From Myxococcales bacterium (lineage in GTDB: Bacteria > Myxococcota_A > Polyangia > Palsa-1104 > JAEUJZ01), in NCBI GenBank assembly GCA_016794465.1, contig JAEUKA010000104.1, forward strand, positions 1 through 64,000: 64,000 nt of DNA, written 5' to 3'. Each line of letters starts with the position of its first letter. The stretch's first letter is position 1. Shown in pieces: positions 36,932 to 45,443 of this stretch. The notes under the pieces are model-generated. The model was not told the DNA's origin, did not search any database, and saw only the letters and a list, made by a program, of their open reading frames with translations. The translations under genes and the position numbers were made by a program.

Positions 36932-36948
36932 GGCACTGTTATAGTGCC
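36932..36948. promoter_or_regulatory. Inverted repeat just before the B3/4-domain gene
   Basis: GGCACT-GTTAT-AGTGCC is a perfect 6-bp inverted repeat ending 4 bp before the ATG at 36953. It could be an operator or a hairpin limiting translation; it has no T-run, so a terminator is unlikely. Confidence 0.5.
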
Positions 36949-36952
36949 GCGC

Positions 36953-37591
36953 ATGAGCTCGCCAGTGGTTTCGGTCTGTTCCCATCCGCTCCTGTATGCC
37001 CGAGGTTTTGTCAGCGAGTTTCCGCTTCCGCTCGCTAGCTTGCCGTCGCCAAGCTGGCTGTCCGAGCAGCTGTCCTTGTCCGCAAGTGCGCCGCTGTCAT
37101 CCAGTGATGCGCTGCGATCGGCGATTCGGGATCTGCTGCGGCACGGCGGCTACAAGCCCACCGGTCGCGGCAAGCCAGCGTCGGAATATCTGCTGCGAGC
37201 GGCCTCGGAAGGGAGCCTCGGTAGCATCAATGCGGCGGTCGATGCCTGCAACGTGGTGTCGCTGCACTCGGGACTCCCGATCAGTGTCATCGATACCGAT
37301 CGAGCGACCCTGCCGCTGTCGATCCGCATTGCTCAGGAAGGGGAGTCGTATCTGTTCAATGCCTCGGGACAGACGATCGATCTTTCGGGACTGCTGTGTC
37401 TGTGCGATGCTGAGGGACCATGCGCGAACGCGGTCAAAGACGCGCAGCGAACCAAGACCAGCGATGCGACGACCCGCACGTTGTCGATCGTGTGGGGCTG
37501 TCTCTCCTATCAGGAGCAGACCGATCGGGCGCTCGGGTTCTATCGTGACCTTCTGGCACGGCTTGGCGGCAAGACCACGGTGATTTTGTAA
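36953..37591 (+). CDS. B3/4 tRNA-binding domain protein (PheRS beta-like editing domain)
   Basis: A 212-residue stand-alone B3/4 domain as found in the beta chain of phenylalanyl-tRNA synthetase (PF03483). The hallmark stretch is L-R-H-G-G-Y-K-P-T-G-R-G-K-P-A-S-E-Y-L, followed by I-N-A-A-V-D-A-C-N-V-V-S-L-H-S and C-D-A-E-G-P-C-A-N. In PheRS this module hydrolyses mischarged Tyr-tRNA-Phe; free-standing versions may edit tRNAs in trans, but their role is not settled. No signal peptide is visible. It starts 42 bp after the NtrC-type gene and ends 56 bp before norC, all on the same strand. Confidence 0.85.
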   Translation: MSSPVVSVCSHPLLYARGFVSEFPLPLASLPSPSWLSEQLSLSASAPLSSSDALRSAIRDLLRHGGYKPTGRGKPASEYLLRAASEGSLGSINAAVDACNVVSLHSGLPISVIDTDRATLPLSIRIAQEGESYLFNASGQTIDLSGLLCLCDAEGPCANAVKDAQRTKTSDATTRTLSIVWGCLSYQEQTDRALGFYRDLLARLGGKTTVIL

Positions 37592-37647
37592 AATGAAGTA
37601 GAAATTATGCCTAATATAGAGCACATACTCGGAGCAGCGAGGTAGCG

Positions 37648-38346
37648 ATGTTATCGAAGTCAGCGGCTCGATCCTTTTTCTTGGTGGGAACCTTGGTCTG
37701 TGTGGCCTTCTTCATCGGGCTCACCGTCGATACACTCGGCAGGGTGCCCGCGCAGACCCGTGCGCAGAACCTGACCGATTCGGTCAAGCTCGGCAAGAAG
37801 CTGTGGGAGAAAAACAACTGCATGGGCTGTCATACCTTGCTCGGCGAAGGGGCCTACTATGCGCCCGAGCTGACCCGGGTGTATGAGCGACGGGGGCCAC
37901 AGTTCATGCGGGCGCTCCTCAAAGACCCGCAGGCGATGTATCCGGGCGAGCGCAAGATGGTGAAGTACAACTTCACCGATGCCGAGATCGATCAGCTGAT
38001 CGCGTTCTTCCAGTGGATCGGCGAGATGGATCTGAACGGCTTCCCGCCCAAGCCGCATCTGGTGCAGCTGGCGGTGACGGCGACCTCGACGGGTGGAGGC
38101 GTTGCGCAGGCCTCCGATCGACCGTTTGTGTTCAATCAGATGTGCGTGGCCTGTCACACCATGGGCGGGCAGGGCGGCCTGGTCGGTCCGACGCTCGACG
38201 GGGTTGGCAAGCGACTGACGGCGGACTATATCGCGGCGTGGCTGCGTGATCCGGCGGCGGTGAAGCCCGGAACGCGGATGCCCCGACTGCCGCTCACCGA
38301 CAAAGACATCACCGAGCTGACGGCCTTCCTTTCGCAACAGAAGTAG
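37648..38346 (+). CDS. norC: Nitric oxide reductase subunit C with an additional cytochrome c domain
   Basis: A 232-residue membrane-anchored cytochrome. A single N-terminal membrane helix (about 9-28) leads to the NorC domain with haem site C58-M-G-C-H62 and the Met-ligand region near M104 (R-K-M-V-K-Y-N). Ordinary NorC ends near residue 150; this one continues with a second class I cytochrome c domain (about 155-232) with C166-V-A-C-H170 and Met211 in G-T-R-M-P-R-L-P. The extra haem may take electrons from soluble donors. It heads the cluster norC-norB-norQ-norD and lies 12 bp from norB. NorC passes electrons to NorB for 2 NO + 2e + 2H to N2O. Confidence 0.93.
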   Translation: MLSKSAARSFFLVGTLVCVAFFIGLTVDTLGRVPAQTRAQNLTDSVKLGKKLWEKNNCMGCHTLLGEGAYYAPELTRVYERRGPQFMRALLKDPQAMYPGERKMVKYNFTDAEIDQLIAFFQWIGEMDLNGFPPKPHLVQLAVTATSTGGGVAQASDRPFVFNQMCVACHTMGGQGGLVGPTLDGVGKRLTADYIAAWLRDPAAVKPGTRMPRLPLTDKDITELTAFLSQQK

Positions 38347-38358
38347 TGGAGACACCCG

Positions 38359-39708
38359 ATGCGATTTCAATCCCAGAAAGTGGCGTACTACTTTTTTGCG
38401 ACCTGCATGCTGCTGCTGTCGCTGCAGATCGTCTACGGCTTCATCATGGCGTTTGCCCACATGGGCTACGACGTGCTGCACAACGTCATTCCTTTTAATA
38501 CTGCGCGCACCACCCATACCAACCTGCTGGTGGTCTGGCTGCTGACCGGATTCATGGGCGCGGCGTACTACATCATTCCCGAAGAGTCCGGTCGCGAGCT
38601 GTATTCCGTTCCGCTCGCCTATCTCCAGCTGGGAGCCCTGGTCATCGTCGGTGTGGTCGCCATCATCGGCTTCCACTTCAACTACTGGGAAGGCCGCAAG
38701 TTCCTAGAGATTCCCCGGCCACTCGACTACTTGGTGGTGGTGGATGTGCTGCTGTTTCTGCTGAACATCGGCATGACGATCTGGCAGGGAAAGCGTCACA
38801 GCACGACCAGCTTGGTGCTGTTCTTTGGGCTGCTGATGGCGGCGCTGTTGTATCTGCCGGGAATGATCGACACCGACAACCAGACGCTCGATTCCTACTG
38901 GCGCTGGTGGGTGGTTCACCTGTGGGTCGAGGGTGTGTGGGAGCTTATCATGGGCGCGATCCTGTCGTTCCTGCTGATCAAGCTGACCGGAATCGATCGC
39001 GAGATCATCGAAAAGTGGCTGTACGTAATCGTCGGCTTCACCTTCCTCTCGGGAGTGCTCGGCACCGGCCATCACTACTACTACATTGGGACTCCCAAGT
39101 ACTGGCTTCTCGTCGGTGGAGTCTTCTCGGCGCTGGAGCCAGTGGCGTTCTTGGGAATGGCGATCTATGCGATCACGATGGCGCGCAAAGGAGGCCGGAC
39201 GCATCCCAATCAGAACGCGCTGTCCTGGACGGTGGGCTGCTCGGTGATGTCCTTTGTCGGGGCCGGATTCCTGGGCTTTGCGCACACGCTGCCGCAGGTC
39301 AACCTGTACACGCACGGCACGCTGATCACCGCGATGCACGGCCACATGGCGTTCTGGGGAGCGTATGCGATGTTGGTGTTGGGAATCATTGCGTATGCGA
39401 TGCCGCTTTTGACCGGGCGCAAGCTGCATGACACCACCACGGCGACGTTTGCGTTCTGGACCTCCAACATCGGAATGATTGCCATGACGCTGGCATTTGC
39501 CGTCGCTGGAATCAGTCAGGTGGTGCTGGAGCGGCGGGTCGGACTCGACTTCCTGACGGTGCAAAAAGAGCTGCAAGTTCACTTCTTCGGACTCACGCTG
39601 GCGGCGACTCTGTTCACGGTGGGAATCGCGGCGTATATCGTGAACTTCATCCGCTACGGACTCCCGGTCGGGGAAGTGACGCCCGAGCAGCCTGGAAGCG
39701 ACTCCTAA
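38359..39708 (+). CDS. norB: Nitric oxide reductase catalytic subunit B (cNor)
   Basis: A 449-residue, 12-helix haem-copper oxidase family protein of usual NorB length. All known ligand and gate residues are present when compared by position with Pseudomonas aeruginosa NorB: low-spin haem His53 and His329, haem b3 His327, the FeB ligands His187, His238 and His239, and glutamates Glu191, Glu195 and Glu260. It reduces NO to N2O at the haem b3-FeB centre in the cytoplasmic membrane. It lacks the N-terminal quinol-oxidising extension of qNor, so it depends on NorC. It runs directly into norQ with no gap. Confidence 0.96.
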   Translation: MRFQSQKVAYYFFATCMLLLSLQIVYGFIMAFAHMGYDVLHNVIPFNTARTTHTNLLVVWLLTGFMGAAYYIIPEESGRELYSVPLAYLQLGALVIVGVVAIIGFHFNYWEGRKFLEIPRPLDYLVVVDVLLFLLNIGMTIWQGKRHSTTSLVLFFGLLMAALLYLPGMIDTDNQTLDSYWRWWVVHLWVEGVWELIMGAILSFLLIKLTGIDREIIEKWLYVIVGFTFLSGVLGTGHHYYYIGTPKYWLLVGGVFSALEPVAFLGMAIYAITMARKGGRTHPNQNALSWTVGCSVMSFVGAGFLGFAHTLPQVNLYTHGTLITAMHGHMAFWGAYAMLVLGIIAYAMPLLTGRKLHDTTTATFAFWTSNIGMIAMTLAFAVAGISQVVLERRVGLDFLTVQKELQVHFFGLTLAATLFTVGIAAYIVNFIRYGLPVGEVTPEQPGSDS

Positions 39709-40497
39709 ATGTCTACCGCCCCGTCGTTGGCGCCCTACTATCGGGCGGTCTTTCATGAGGTGTCGGTCTTCGAGCATGCCTATGGCAACCGGCTGCCACT
39801 CCTTATCAAAGGGCCGACCGGCTGCGGCAAGAGTCGCTTCGTCGAGCACATGGCGCATCGGCTGGGAAGGCCGCTGATTACGGTGGCCTGTCATGAAGAC
39901 ACGGCGGCGGCGGATCTGCTCGGTCGCTACTTGGTGCAAGGGGGCGATACGGTGTGGCAGGACGGGCCGGTGACGCGGGCGGTGCGACGGGGCGCGGTGC
40001 TGTATCTGGATGAGATTGCCGAGGCGCGACAAGACGTGATCGCGGTGCTGCATCCGCTGTCCGATCATCGCCGTCAGCTGTTTTTGGATAGGAGGGATGA
40101 GACACTGACCGCGCCCGCAGAGTTTATGCTGGTGGCCAGCTACAACCCCGGTTATCAGCAGCGCTTAAAAGACCTGAAGCCGTCGCTGCGGCAGCGCTTT
40201 TTGGGACTCTCTCTGGGCTATCCCGAAAAGTCGATCGAGATAGAGATCATCGCGCGGGAGTCCGGAGTGGACGCAAGTATCGCCGCCAAGCTGGTCGCGC
40301 TCGCGCACAAGCTGCGCAACCTGCAAGAGCTGGGCATGACCGAGGTGGTTTCGACGCGGCTGCTCGTCAGTACGGCGCGCCTGATTCACGCCGGACTCGG
40401 TCCACGCTTGGCCTGTGATGTCGGGGTGATTCAGCCGCTCAGTGATGATGCGGAAGTGGTGACGGCGCTGCGCGAGCTGGCGGCGCTGCACTTTTAA
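39709..40497 (+). CDS. norQ: NorQ/CbbQ-type MoxR AAA+ ATPase
   Basis: A 262-residue AAA+ protein of the MoxR class. Walker A is G-P-T-G-C-G-K-S (35-42), Walker B is V-L-Y-L-D-E-I-A-E-A, and sensor 1 lies in V-A-S-Y-N-P-G. NorQ works with the VWA protein NorD to insert the non-haem iron (FeB) into NorB. It starts at the base after the norB stop codon, so translation is coupled. Confidence 0.94.
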   Translation: MSTAPSLAPYYRAVFHEVSVFEHAYGNRLPLLIKGPTGCGKSRFVEHMAHRLGRPLITVACHEDTAAADLLGRYLVQGGDTVWQDGPVTRAVRRGAVLYLDEIAEARQDVIAVLHPLSDHRRQLFLDRRDETLTAPAEFMLVASYNPGYQQRLKDLKPSLRQRFLGLSLGYPEKSIEIEIIARESGVDASIAAKLVALAHKLRNLQELGMTEVVSTRLLVSTARLIHAGLGPRLACDVGVIQPLSDDAEVVTALRELAALHF

Positions 40498-40521
40498 CGC
40501 GCACCACCAAAGGGGATCTTT

Positions 40522-42276
40522 GTGAGCTGGGATGAAGCGCTGTTTGGCTGGGGACACCGGCTGTGGCGACGGCTCGGGGGGCGATCCGATCCGCAGAGCT
40601 TGGAGCATGCGGCGCTGCTCTCGACCGAGCGGGCGCACTTGCTGGTGATGGCGCGCGCGCTCTGCGGCCATGCGGTTGATATCAAGGAAGCGGAAGGAGT
40701 CGGCGGAGTGCAAGGACAGCTGTTGCTCTTGCCGCGCGTCATGGATGTCTTTGCAGACCGAGAACAGAACCGGCAAGCGCTGCTGCTGCGGACGATCTAT
40801 TCCTCTCTTCTGTTTGTGAACGGACTCTCTTTGCCGGATGCTGTGACCGCTGGCTCCGACGAGCAAGCTGTCCTTTCGCTCTACACTGCGCCGCTGCTGC
40901 TTTCCCAGGTGGAAGCCGAGCTTCCGGGTCTGCGTTCACTGTTTGCGCCGCTGTTTGGGAGTGCTCGCTTTCTCTCGGTGGCGGAGGTACTGAAGCTGAC
41001 CGGACTCCTATTTCCCAAAGAGACTCCCAAGGCGCGGCCACCGCTGAAGAGGAGTGTCGCCCCAGCCGAAGCGCTGCCGTCGGGAACCGAGCGTCCGGGC
41101 CAAGTCCGTCAGCAGATCCGGACGGTCGAGATCAAGGAAAATACGCTGTCCGAAAATCCGCTCACGCATGTCTTTGAGAAAGTGCAGACTGCCGATGAGT
41201 ATCGCGGGGGTCAAAAGCCGCTCGACGGAGACGATGAGCTGGCCGACCATGCCGAAGCGCTGTCGGAGCTGACGCTGCGAGCGGTGGTGCGCAGTCACAA
41301 GCGAACCCAGTCGGTCTACCGCGCCGATGTCCAGCTCGATGTAGAGTGTGCGGATCTCGAAACGGAGGAGCCGGCGCAGCAGTCGTTCCGGTATGACGAG
41401 TGGGACGAGGCCCACCGTCGCTACAAGCCGGGATTCTGTAGTGTGTTTGTGAGTCGCGCGCAAGCGACTCTGTCCGCAGAAGTTGTGGAAAAATACCTGT
41501 CGAATGTGAGGCAAAAGCATCGCCGCCCGATCCGCGAGCTCCAGCAGCGACTGTCCGCATTGCGCAGTGAGCGCGCTTGGAAAAATCGTCAGTACGAAGG
41601 TCCCGAGATCGATCTGCAAGCGATCGTAGAGCGGCACGCGAGTCTTCTGTCCGGACATACTCCGCCCGATCGGCTGTATCTGGCGCAGCGTCCGCAGCGG
41701 CGCGATGTGGCGACTCTGCTGCTGATTGACTCGTCGCTGTCCACCGATTCCTGGATCGAAAATCAGCGGGTGATGGATCTGGCGCGGGAAGCGATCATCG
41801 TGCTCGGAGATGTGCTCGCGGGCTTTGCCGATCAGGTGGCGATTGCGGGCTTTCACTCCAACACGCGGCAGGACTGTCGCTACATCACGGTGAAGGACTT
41901 TGTGCAGCCGTGGAGCGGTGTGTATTCCCGACTTCTTTCGCAGCAGCCGACCGGTTACACGCGGATCGGACCGGCCCTTCGTCATGCCACCCAGGTGCTC
42001 GATAAAGTGGTGGCAAAACAGAAGCTCCTGTTGCTGATCAGCGACGGAAAACCGACCGACTATGATCGATACGAAGGTCGCTACGGAGTCGCCGACTGTC
42101 GGCAAGCGATTCGCGAAGCGCGCAGTCTGGGAATGTTTGTGCGGATGCTAGCGATTGATGCGCGGGCCAAGGCCCAGCTCGCCGAGATGTTCGGCAGCGG
42201 TCACTATCAGATCTTGCCGCATGCTCACAAGCTGGTGACGAGTCTCGGTGCGCTCTATATGCAGCTGGTCGGATAG
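40522..42276 (+). CDS. norD: NorD-like VWA-domain activation protein
   Basis: A 584-residue cytoplasmic protein from GTG 40522. The N-terminal 380 residues are helical and charged, as in NorD and CbbO. The C-terminal von Willebrand A domain has a complete MIDAS start, D403-S-S-L-S-T, with later G-Y-T-R-I-G-P-A and L-L-I-S-D-G-K-P-T-D. It is the partner of the NorQ ATPase in cNor maturation. It is the last gene of the cluster; the next gene converges on it. Confidence 0.92.
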   Translation: MSWDEALFGWGHRLWRRLGGRSDPQSLEHAALLSTERAHLLVMARALCGHAVDIKEAEGVGGVQGQLLLLPRVMDVFADREQNRQALLLRTIYSSLLFVNGLSLPDAVTAGSDEQAVLSLYTAPLLLSQVEAELPGLRSLFAPLFGSARFLSVAEVLKLTGLLFPKETPKARPPLKRSVAPAEALPSGTERPGQVRQQIRTVEIKENTLSENPLTHVFEKVQTADEYRGGQKPLDGDDELADHAEALSELTLRAVVRSHKRTQSVYRADVQLDVECADLETEEPAQQSFRYDEWDEAHRRYKPGFCSVFVSRAQATLSAEVVEKYLSNVRQKHRRPIRELQQRLSALRSERAWKNRQYEGPEIDLQAIVERHASLLSGHTPPDRLYLAQRPQRRDVATLLLIDSSLSTDSWIENQRVMDLAREAIIVLGDVLAGFADQVAIAGFHSNTRQDCRYITVKDFVQPWSGVYSRLLSQQPTGYTRIGPALRHATQVLDKVVAKQKLLLLISDGKPTDYDRYEGRYGVADCRQAIREARSLGMFVRMLAIDARAKAQLAEMFGSGHYQILPHAHKLVTSLGALYMQLVG

Positions 42277-42296
42277 CGAGTTCCCGTCGCCAAGCA

Positions 42297-42662
42297 CTAC
42301 GCTCTGCGGTCGGCCCACTCGCTACAGAGGAGAGCGAGCAGAGCCGGCACAGACTGACCCACGAACACCGCCTTGTCGCCGAGCGTGGCGCTGCCGTAGA
42401 TGCCCGCGACGATCACGCATACCAGGACAAAGCGCCGCAACAGCTGCGACTTGGTGATCAGCGCAGTCACCAGGCCAGCGGCGAGAAAGCCGTTGTAAAG
42501 ACCTTGATTCATGGCCAGCACCGCGCAGGTGTCGGCACTCTGCTGGGTCTGGTGAAACGTCTGTAGACCCGTCGGCTTGGTGAACAGAAACATCTCGAGC
42601 ACGAGAAACCACAGATGCTCCAGCGCAACGAGAACGACCAGCAGTGGGGCCAAGATTTTCAT
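42297..42662 (-). CDS. DUF1304 small membrane protein
   Basis: A 121-residue protein with four membrane helices, matching the DUF1304 family (M-F-L-F near the end of helix one, N-Q-G-L-Y-N-G-F-L-A-A-G-L, and G-I-Y-G-S-A-T). The ATG at 42662 is preferred over the GTG at 42668. Function is unknown; homologues are widespread in bacteria. It converges on norD with 20 bp between stops. Confidence 0.82.
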   Translation of the reverse strand: MKILAPLLVVLVALEHLWFLVLEMFLFTKPTGLQTFHQTQQSADTCAVLAMNQGLYNGFLAAGLVTALITKSQLLRRFVLVCVIVAGIYGSATLGDKAVFVGQSVPALLALLCSEWADRRA

Positions 42663-42698
42663 GAGCACACTATGCCTGATGTCGCGATGCAGTGGCCG

Positions 42699-44252
42699 TC
42701 ATTTGGCAATCGGCGCTGACCGCAGCCAGCGATCGTACAGCCACAAAAGGAGTGCGGTTCCGACGGCAAGTGTGGCGATCAGGACAAACAGCAGATCGGG
42801 CCGATCGAGCCCACGTGGACCCAGGTATTGATAGGCGGTTCCGGACAGCAGACCCCCAAACAGATTTCCCAGCGCCACGCACAGATAGAAGTAGCCCATG
42901 TACAGGCCCACTTTGTCGGGCGGAGCGATGCGGCCAGCGTACTCCTTTGACTTGGGACTGGCCATCATCTCGCCCACGGAATAGGACAGGACACCGACGA
43001 CAACCAGCCAGCCAGTGCCGTGTTTTCCGAACGGAACGAAGAGCAGGAAGCTGGCGGCGGTGAGGAGGACTCCGCTCACAATCGTGACCAGCGGTGGTAG
43101 CTTGCGCGCGGCATAGGAAATCACCACCTGGAGGAAGATGATGCCGAGCGAGTTGAGGTTGATCAGGTGCTCGGGCTTGACGCGACCCTGCGCCAGCAGC
43201 GCCTTCGACCACGACGAGGTATCAATGCCGAGCTTTGCAAACAGTCCGCTCACCCAGCCGGCCAGCGGCGAGAACGTCCGCACCAGATCACTGCTGTCGA
43301 CATAGTCGCGGATGTATTCCGGAAGCGTCATCGCCAGCTGATTTTCGCAGGTCCAAAAACCACTCATCAGCAGCAGGAACAAAAGGTAGCGACCTTCTCC
43401 TACTGAGAGCTTTTGCAGATACCACGGAGCCCGCTGCGGAGCCCTCCCAAGTCGCAGCAAAAGATCCCAGACAAGATGAAACAGGAGCCAGCCGACAGCG
43501 ACGGTAGCAGCGCGGCCAAAGCTCCACCACTTGCTACCCAGGACCAGCAGCATCAGCATGCCGATGACCAGCGCAAAAAAGCGTGCATTGCCGATCACTG
43601 CGACCATTCGCAAAAGGACTGTGTTTAGGGACTCCTCTTTGCGCTGGTGCGGCGGCTCGCGATAAAACAGCAGCGACAGAATTCCCATCAGCCCAATCCA
43701 GAATGCAGAGGCGTAGAAGACGTAGTCCCAGCTCCAGCCTCGGACGATGCCAGCAATCAGCGGACCGAGGAGTCCGCCAATGTTGACCATCATGTAGAAG
43801 ATTCCGAACCCGAGCGTGCCGTTCTGTTCGTTGGTGGTCTTGACGATCGTACTGAGCACCACCGGCTTGAACATTCCATGTCCGCAGGCGACGAGAATGT
43901 AGACCAAAAAGAAGCCGTAAAAGGAGTGCGGCAGGTGCAACAGCAGATAGCCCGGCAGCATCACCAGCGCTGACAGCGAGAACATCAGCCGATAGCCGTA
44001 GCGATCCGCGAGCGTTCCGAACAGCGCCGGAAAAAAATACAGAAAGAACGTCGACAGCCCTTGAATGACGCCGCGATCTTTGGAAGAAAGTCCCAGGCCT
44101 CCTTCCGCTATCGGCGCAGTCAGGTACAGCGTCGAGACAGCATAGAAGCCGTACCAGCCCATGCGCTCGAAAATTTCCATCGCATTGGCAACCCAAAAGG
44201 AGCGTGGGAATGCGGGAATCTGGTGATCAGAAGCGACGGGGGAAGACTGCAT
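42699..44252 (-). CDS. MFS transporter of the POT/PTR2-like peptide family
   Basis: A 517-residue protein with 12-14 membrane helices. The first helix carries E26-I-F-E-R-M-G-W-Y-G, the E-x-x-E-R-F-x-Y-Y-G motif of proton-dependent oligopeptide transporters, and G-x-x-A-D-R-Y-G-Y-R fits the MFS loop 2-3 signature. An insertion around helices 6-8 and G-E-M-M-A-S-P-K in the late part are also POT-like. It probably imports small peptides with protons, although some POT proteins carry other solutes. It lies 36 bp upstream of the DUF1304 gene on the same strand. Confidence 0.82.
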   Translation of the reverse strand: MQSSPVASDHQIPAFPRSFWVANAMEIFERMGWYGFYAVSTLYLTAPIAEGGLGLSSKDRGVIQGLSTFFLYFFPALFGTLADRYGYRLMFSLSALVMLPGYLLLHLPHSFYGFFLVYILVACGHGMFKPVVLSTIVKTTNEQNGTLGFGIFYMMVNIGGLLGPLIAGIVRGWSWDYVFYASAFWIGLMGILSLLFYREPPHQRKEESLNTVLLRMVAVIGNARFFALVIGMLMLLVLGSKWWSFGRAATVAVGWLLFHLVWDLLLRLGRAPQRAPWYLQKLSVGEGRYLLFLLLMSGFWTCENQLAMTLPEYIRDYVDSSDLVRTFSPLAGWVSGLFAKLGIDTSSWSKALLAQGRVKPEHLINLNSLGIIFLQVVISYAARKLPPLVTIVSGVLLTAASFLLFVPFGKHGTGWLVVVGVLSYSVGEMMASPKSKEYAGRIAPPDKVGLYMGYFYLCVALGNLFGGLLSGTAYQYLGPRGLDRPDLLFVLIATLAVGTALLLWLYDRWLRSAPIAK

Positions 44253-44306
44253 GGATACGCGCGGATCGGTCAGGACTTGTCAGCGTCTAACACATAGGAT
44301 GGACGG

Positions 44307-45389
44307 ATGTCACTTTTGTTTACACGCTTTCCGCGACTGCGCGGACGGCTGCCGTTTCGGACGCTGGGTGCGTTTCCGACGGCACTTGAGCCTCTGCCGG
44401 GTCTGTGTTCTCCCAAAGTGGATCTGTGGGTGAAGCGCGAGGATCAGGCCGGGACGCTGTACGGAGGCAACAAGGTTCGCAAGCTGGAGCTGCTGCTGGG
44501 CGACGAGCGAATCGATGAGCAGTCTCTTGCAGGTCCGGGCAAGCCTCGGCTGCTGACGCTGGGAGCCTGGGGGTCGAATCATGCGCTGGCGGTGGCGCTG
44601 TATGGACAGGCGCTGGGTCTGCGCGTCGATACGGTGCTGTTTCCCCAGCCGCTCACGGCAGAGACGGCGCCGTATCTACAGCGGCAGCTGGCCGGACAGC
44701 TGGCGGCAGAGGCGCGGCTGTGGCCGTCGCAGACGCTGGTGGGAATGGTCCCGATGTATCTGCGGGCGTGGCTGGGAGAGCCCGGTCCGGTGCTGACCAT
44801 TCCGCCGGGTGGCTCGTCGACAGCGGGGGTGCTGGGCTGGGTGGCAGGCGGACTGGAGATCGCGGAGCAGCTTACGCAGACGCGACAGCCACCGTTCGAT
44901 GTGGTCTATGTCACCGTCGGGACGGGCGGAACGGCGGCGGGTCTGTGGCTGGGGCTTGGACAGGCGGCCAAGACGCTGGCGGCGATTCGGGTGGTGCCGT
45001 GGCCGGTGGCAAGCGAGCTTGGTGTAAGAATGCTTGCGAAAAAAACACAGCGATTTTTGCAGCAGCTGGCGGGTGAGTCGCTTACGCCACAGCCTCGGCT
45101 GTCCGTCGATGGTCGCTATGTGGGACCGGGCATTGGCTATGGGGTGGTGACGGACGCTTCTCGACGCGCAGTGGAGCGAGCCCGCGCCTGTGGGATGACG
45201 CTGGAAACCACCTACACCGGCAAGACCCTGGCGGCACTGCTCGATGCTGCGGACAGCGGCGCACTCGATGGCAAGCGCGTCCTGTTTATCAATACGATGA
45301 GCAGCGTCGATCTGTCGGCACTGCGGGCGCGCGCGGATCTGACCAAGCTGCCGGCCTGGCTCGGTCGCAGCCTGGCTGCGCCAAAATGA
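44307..45389 (+). CDS. PLP-dependent ACC deaminase / D-cysteine desulfhydrase family enzyme
   Basis: A 360-residue fold-type II PLP enzyme. The cofactor lysine is Lys56 in Y-G-G-N-K-V-R-K-L-E, preceded by the conserved V-K-R-E-D; the pyridoxal-phosphate cradle is T-V-G-T-G-G-T-A-A-G; T-L-G-A-W-G-S-N-H-A-L-A carries the catalytic Ser/Asn/His set. Members cleave D-cysteine to pyruvate, sulfide and ammonia, or deaminate 1-aminocyclopropane-1-carboxylate; which applies here cannot be told. About 55 bp separate it from the divergent POT gene. Confidence 0.86.
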   Translation: MSLLFTRFPRLRGRLPFRTLGAFPTALEPLPGLCSPKVDLWVKREDQAGTLYGGNKVRKLELLLGDERIDEQSLAGPGKPRLLTLGAWGSNHALAVALYGQALGLRVDTVLFPQPLTAETAPYLQRQLAGQLAAEARLWPSQTLVGMVPMYLRAWLGEPGPVLTIPPGGSSTAGVLGWVAGGLEIAEQLTQTRQPPFDVVYVTVGTGGTAAGLWLGLGQAAKTLAAIRVVPWPVASELGVRMLAKKTQRFLQQLAGESLTPQPRLSVDGRYVGPGIGYGVVTDASRRAVERARACGMTLETTYTGKTLAALLDAADSGALDGKRVLFINTMSSVDLSALRARADLTKLPAWLGRSLAAPK

Positions 45390-45443
45390 CAACTTGTACG
45401 CTGGCCTACATCTCTTTTACGATGGACGGCTGGGGGTATGTGA

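Noticed and set aside
36970..37400. Alternative overlapping frames in the B3/4 gene region
   Set aside because: They lack recognisable domains; the frame with Y-K-P-T-G-R-G-K-P is clearly the real one.
35510..42276. NorR-type regulation of the nor cluster by the upstream sigma-54 activator
   Set aside because: The activator has a receiver rather than the NO-sensing GAF domain, and no clear -24/-12 element or NnrR/FNR-like TTGAT-N4-ATCAA box was seen before norC.
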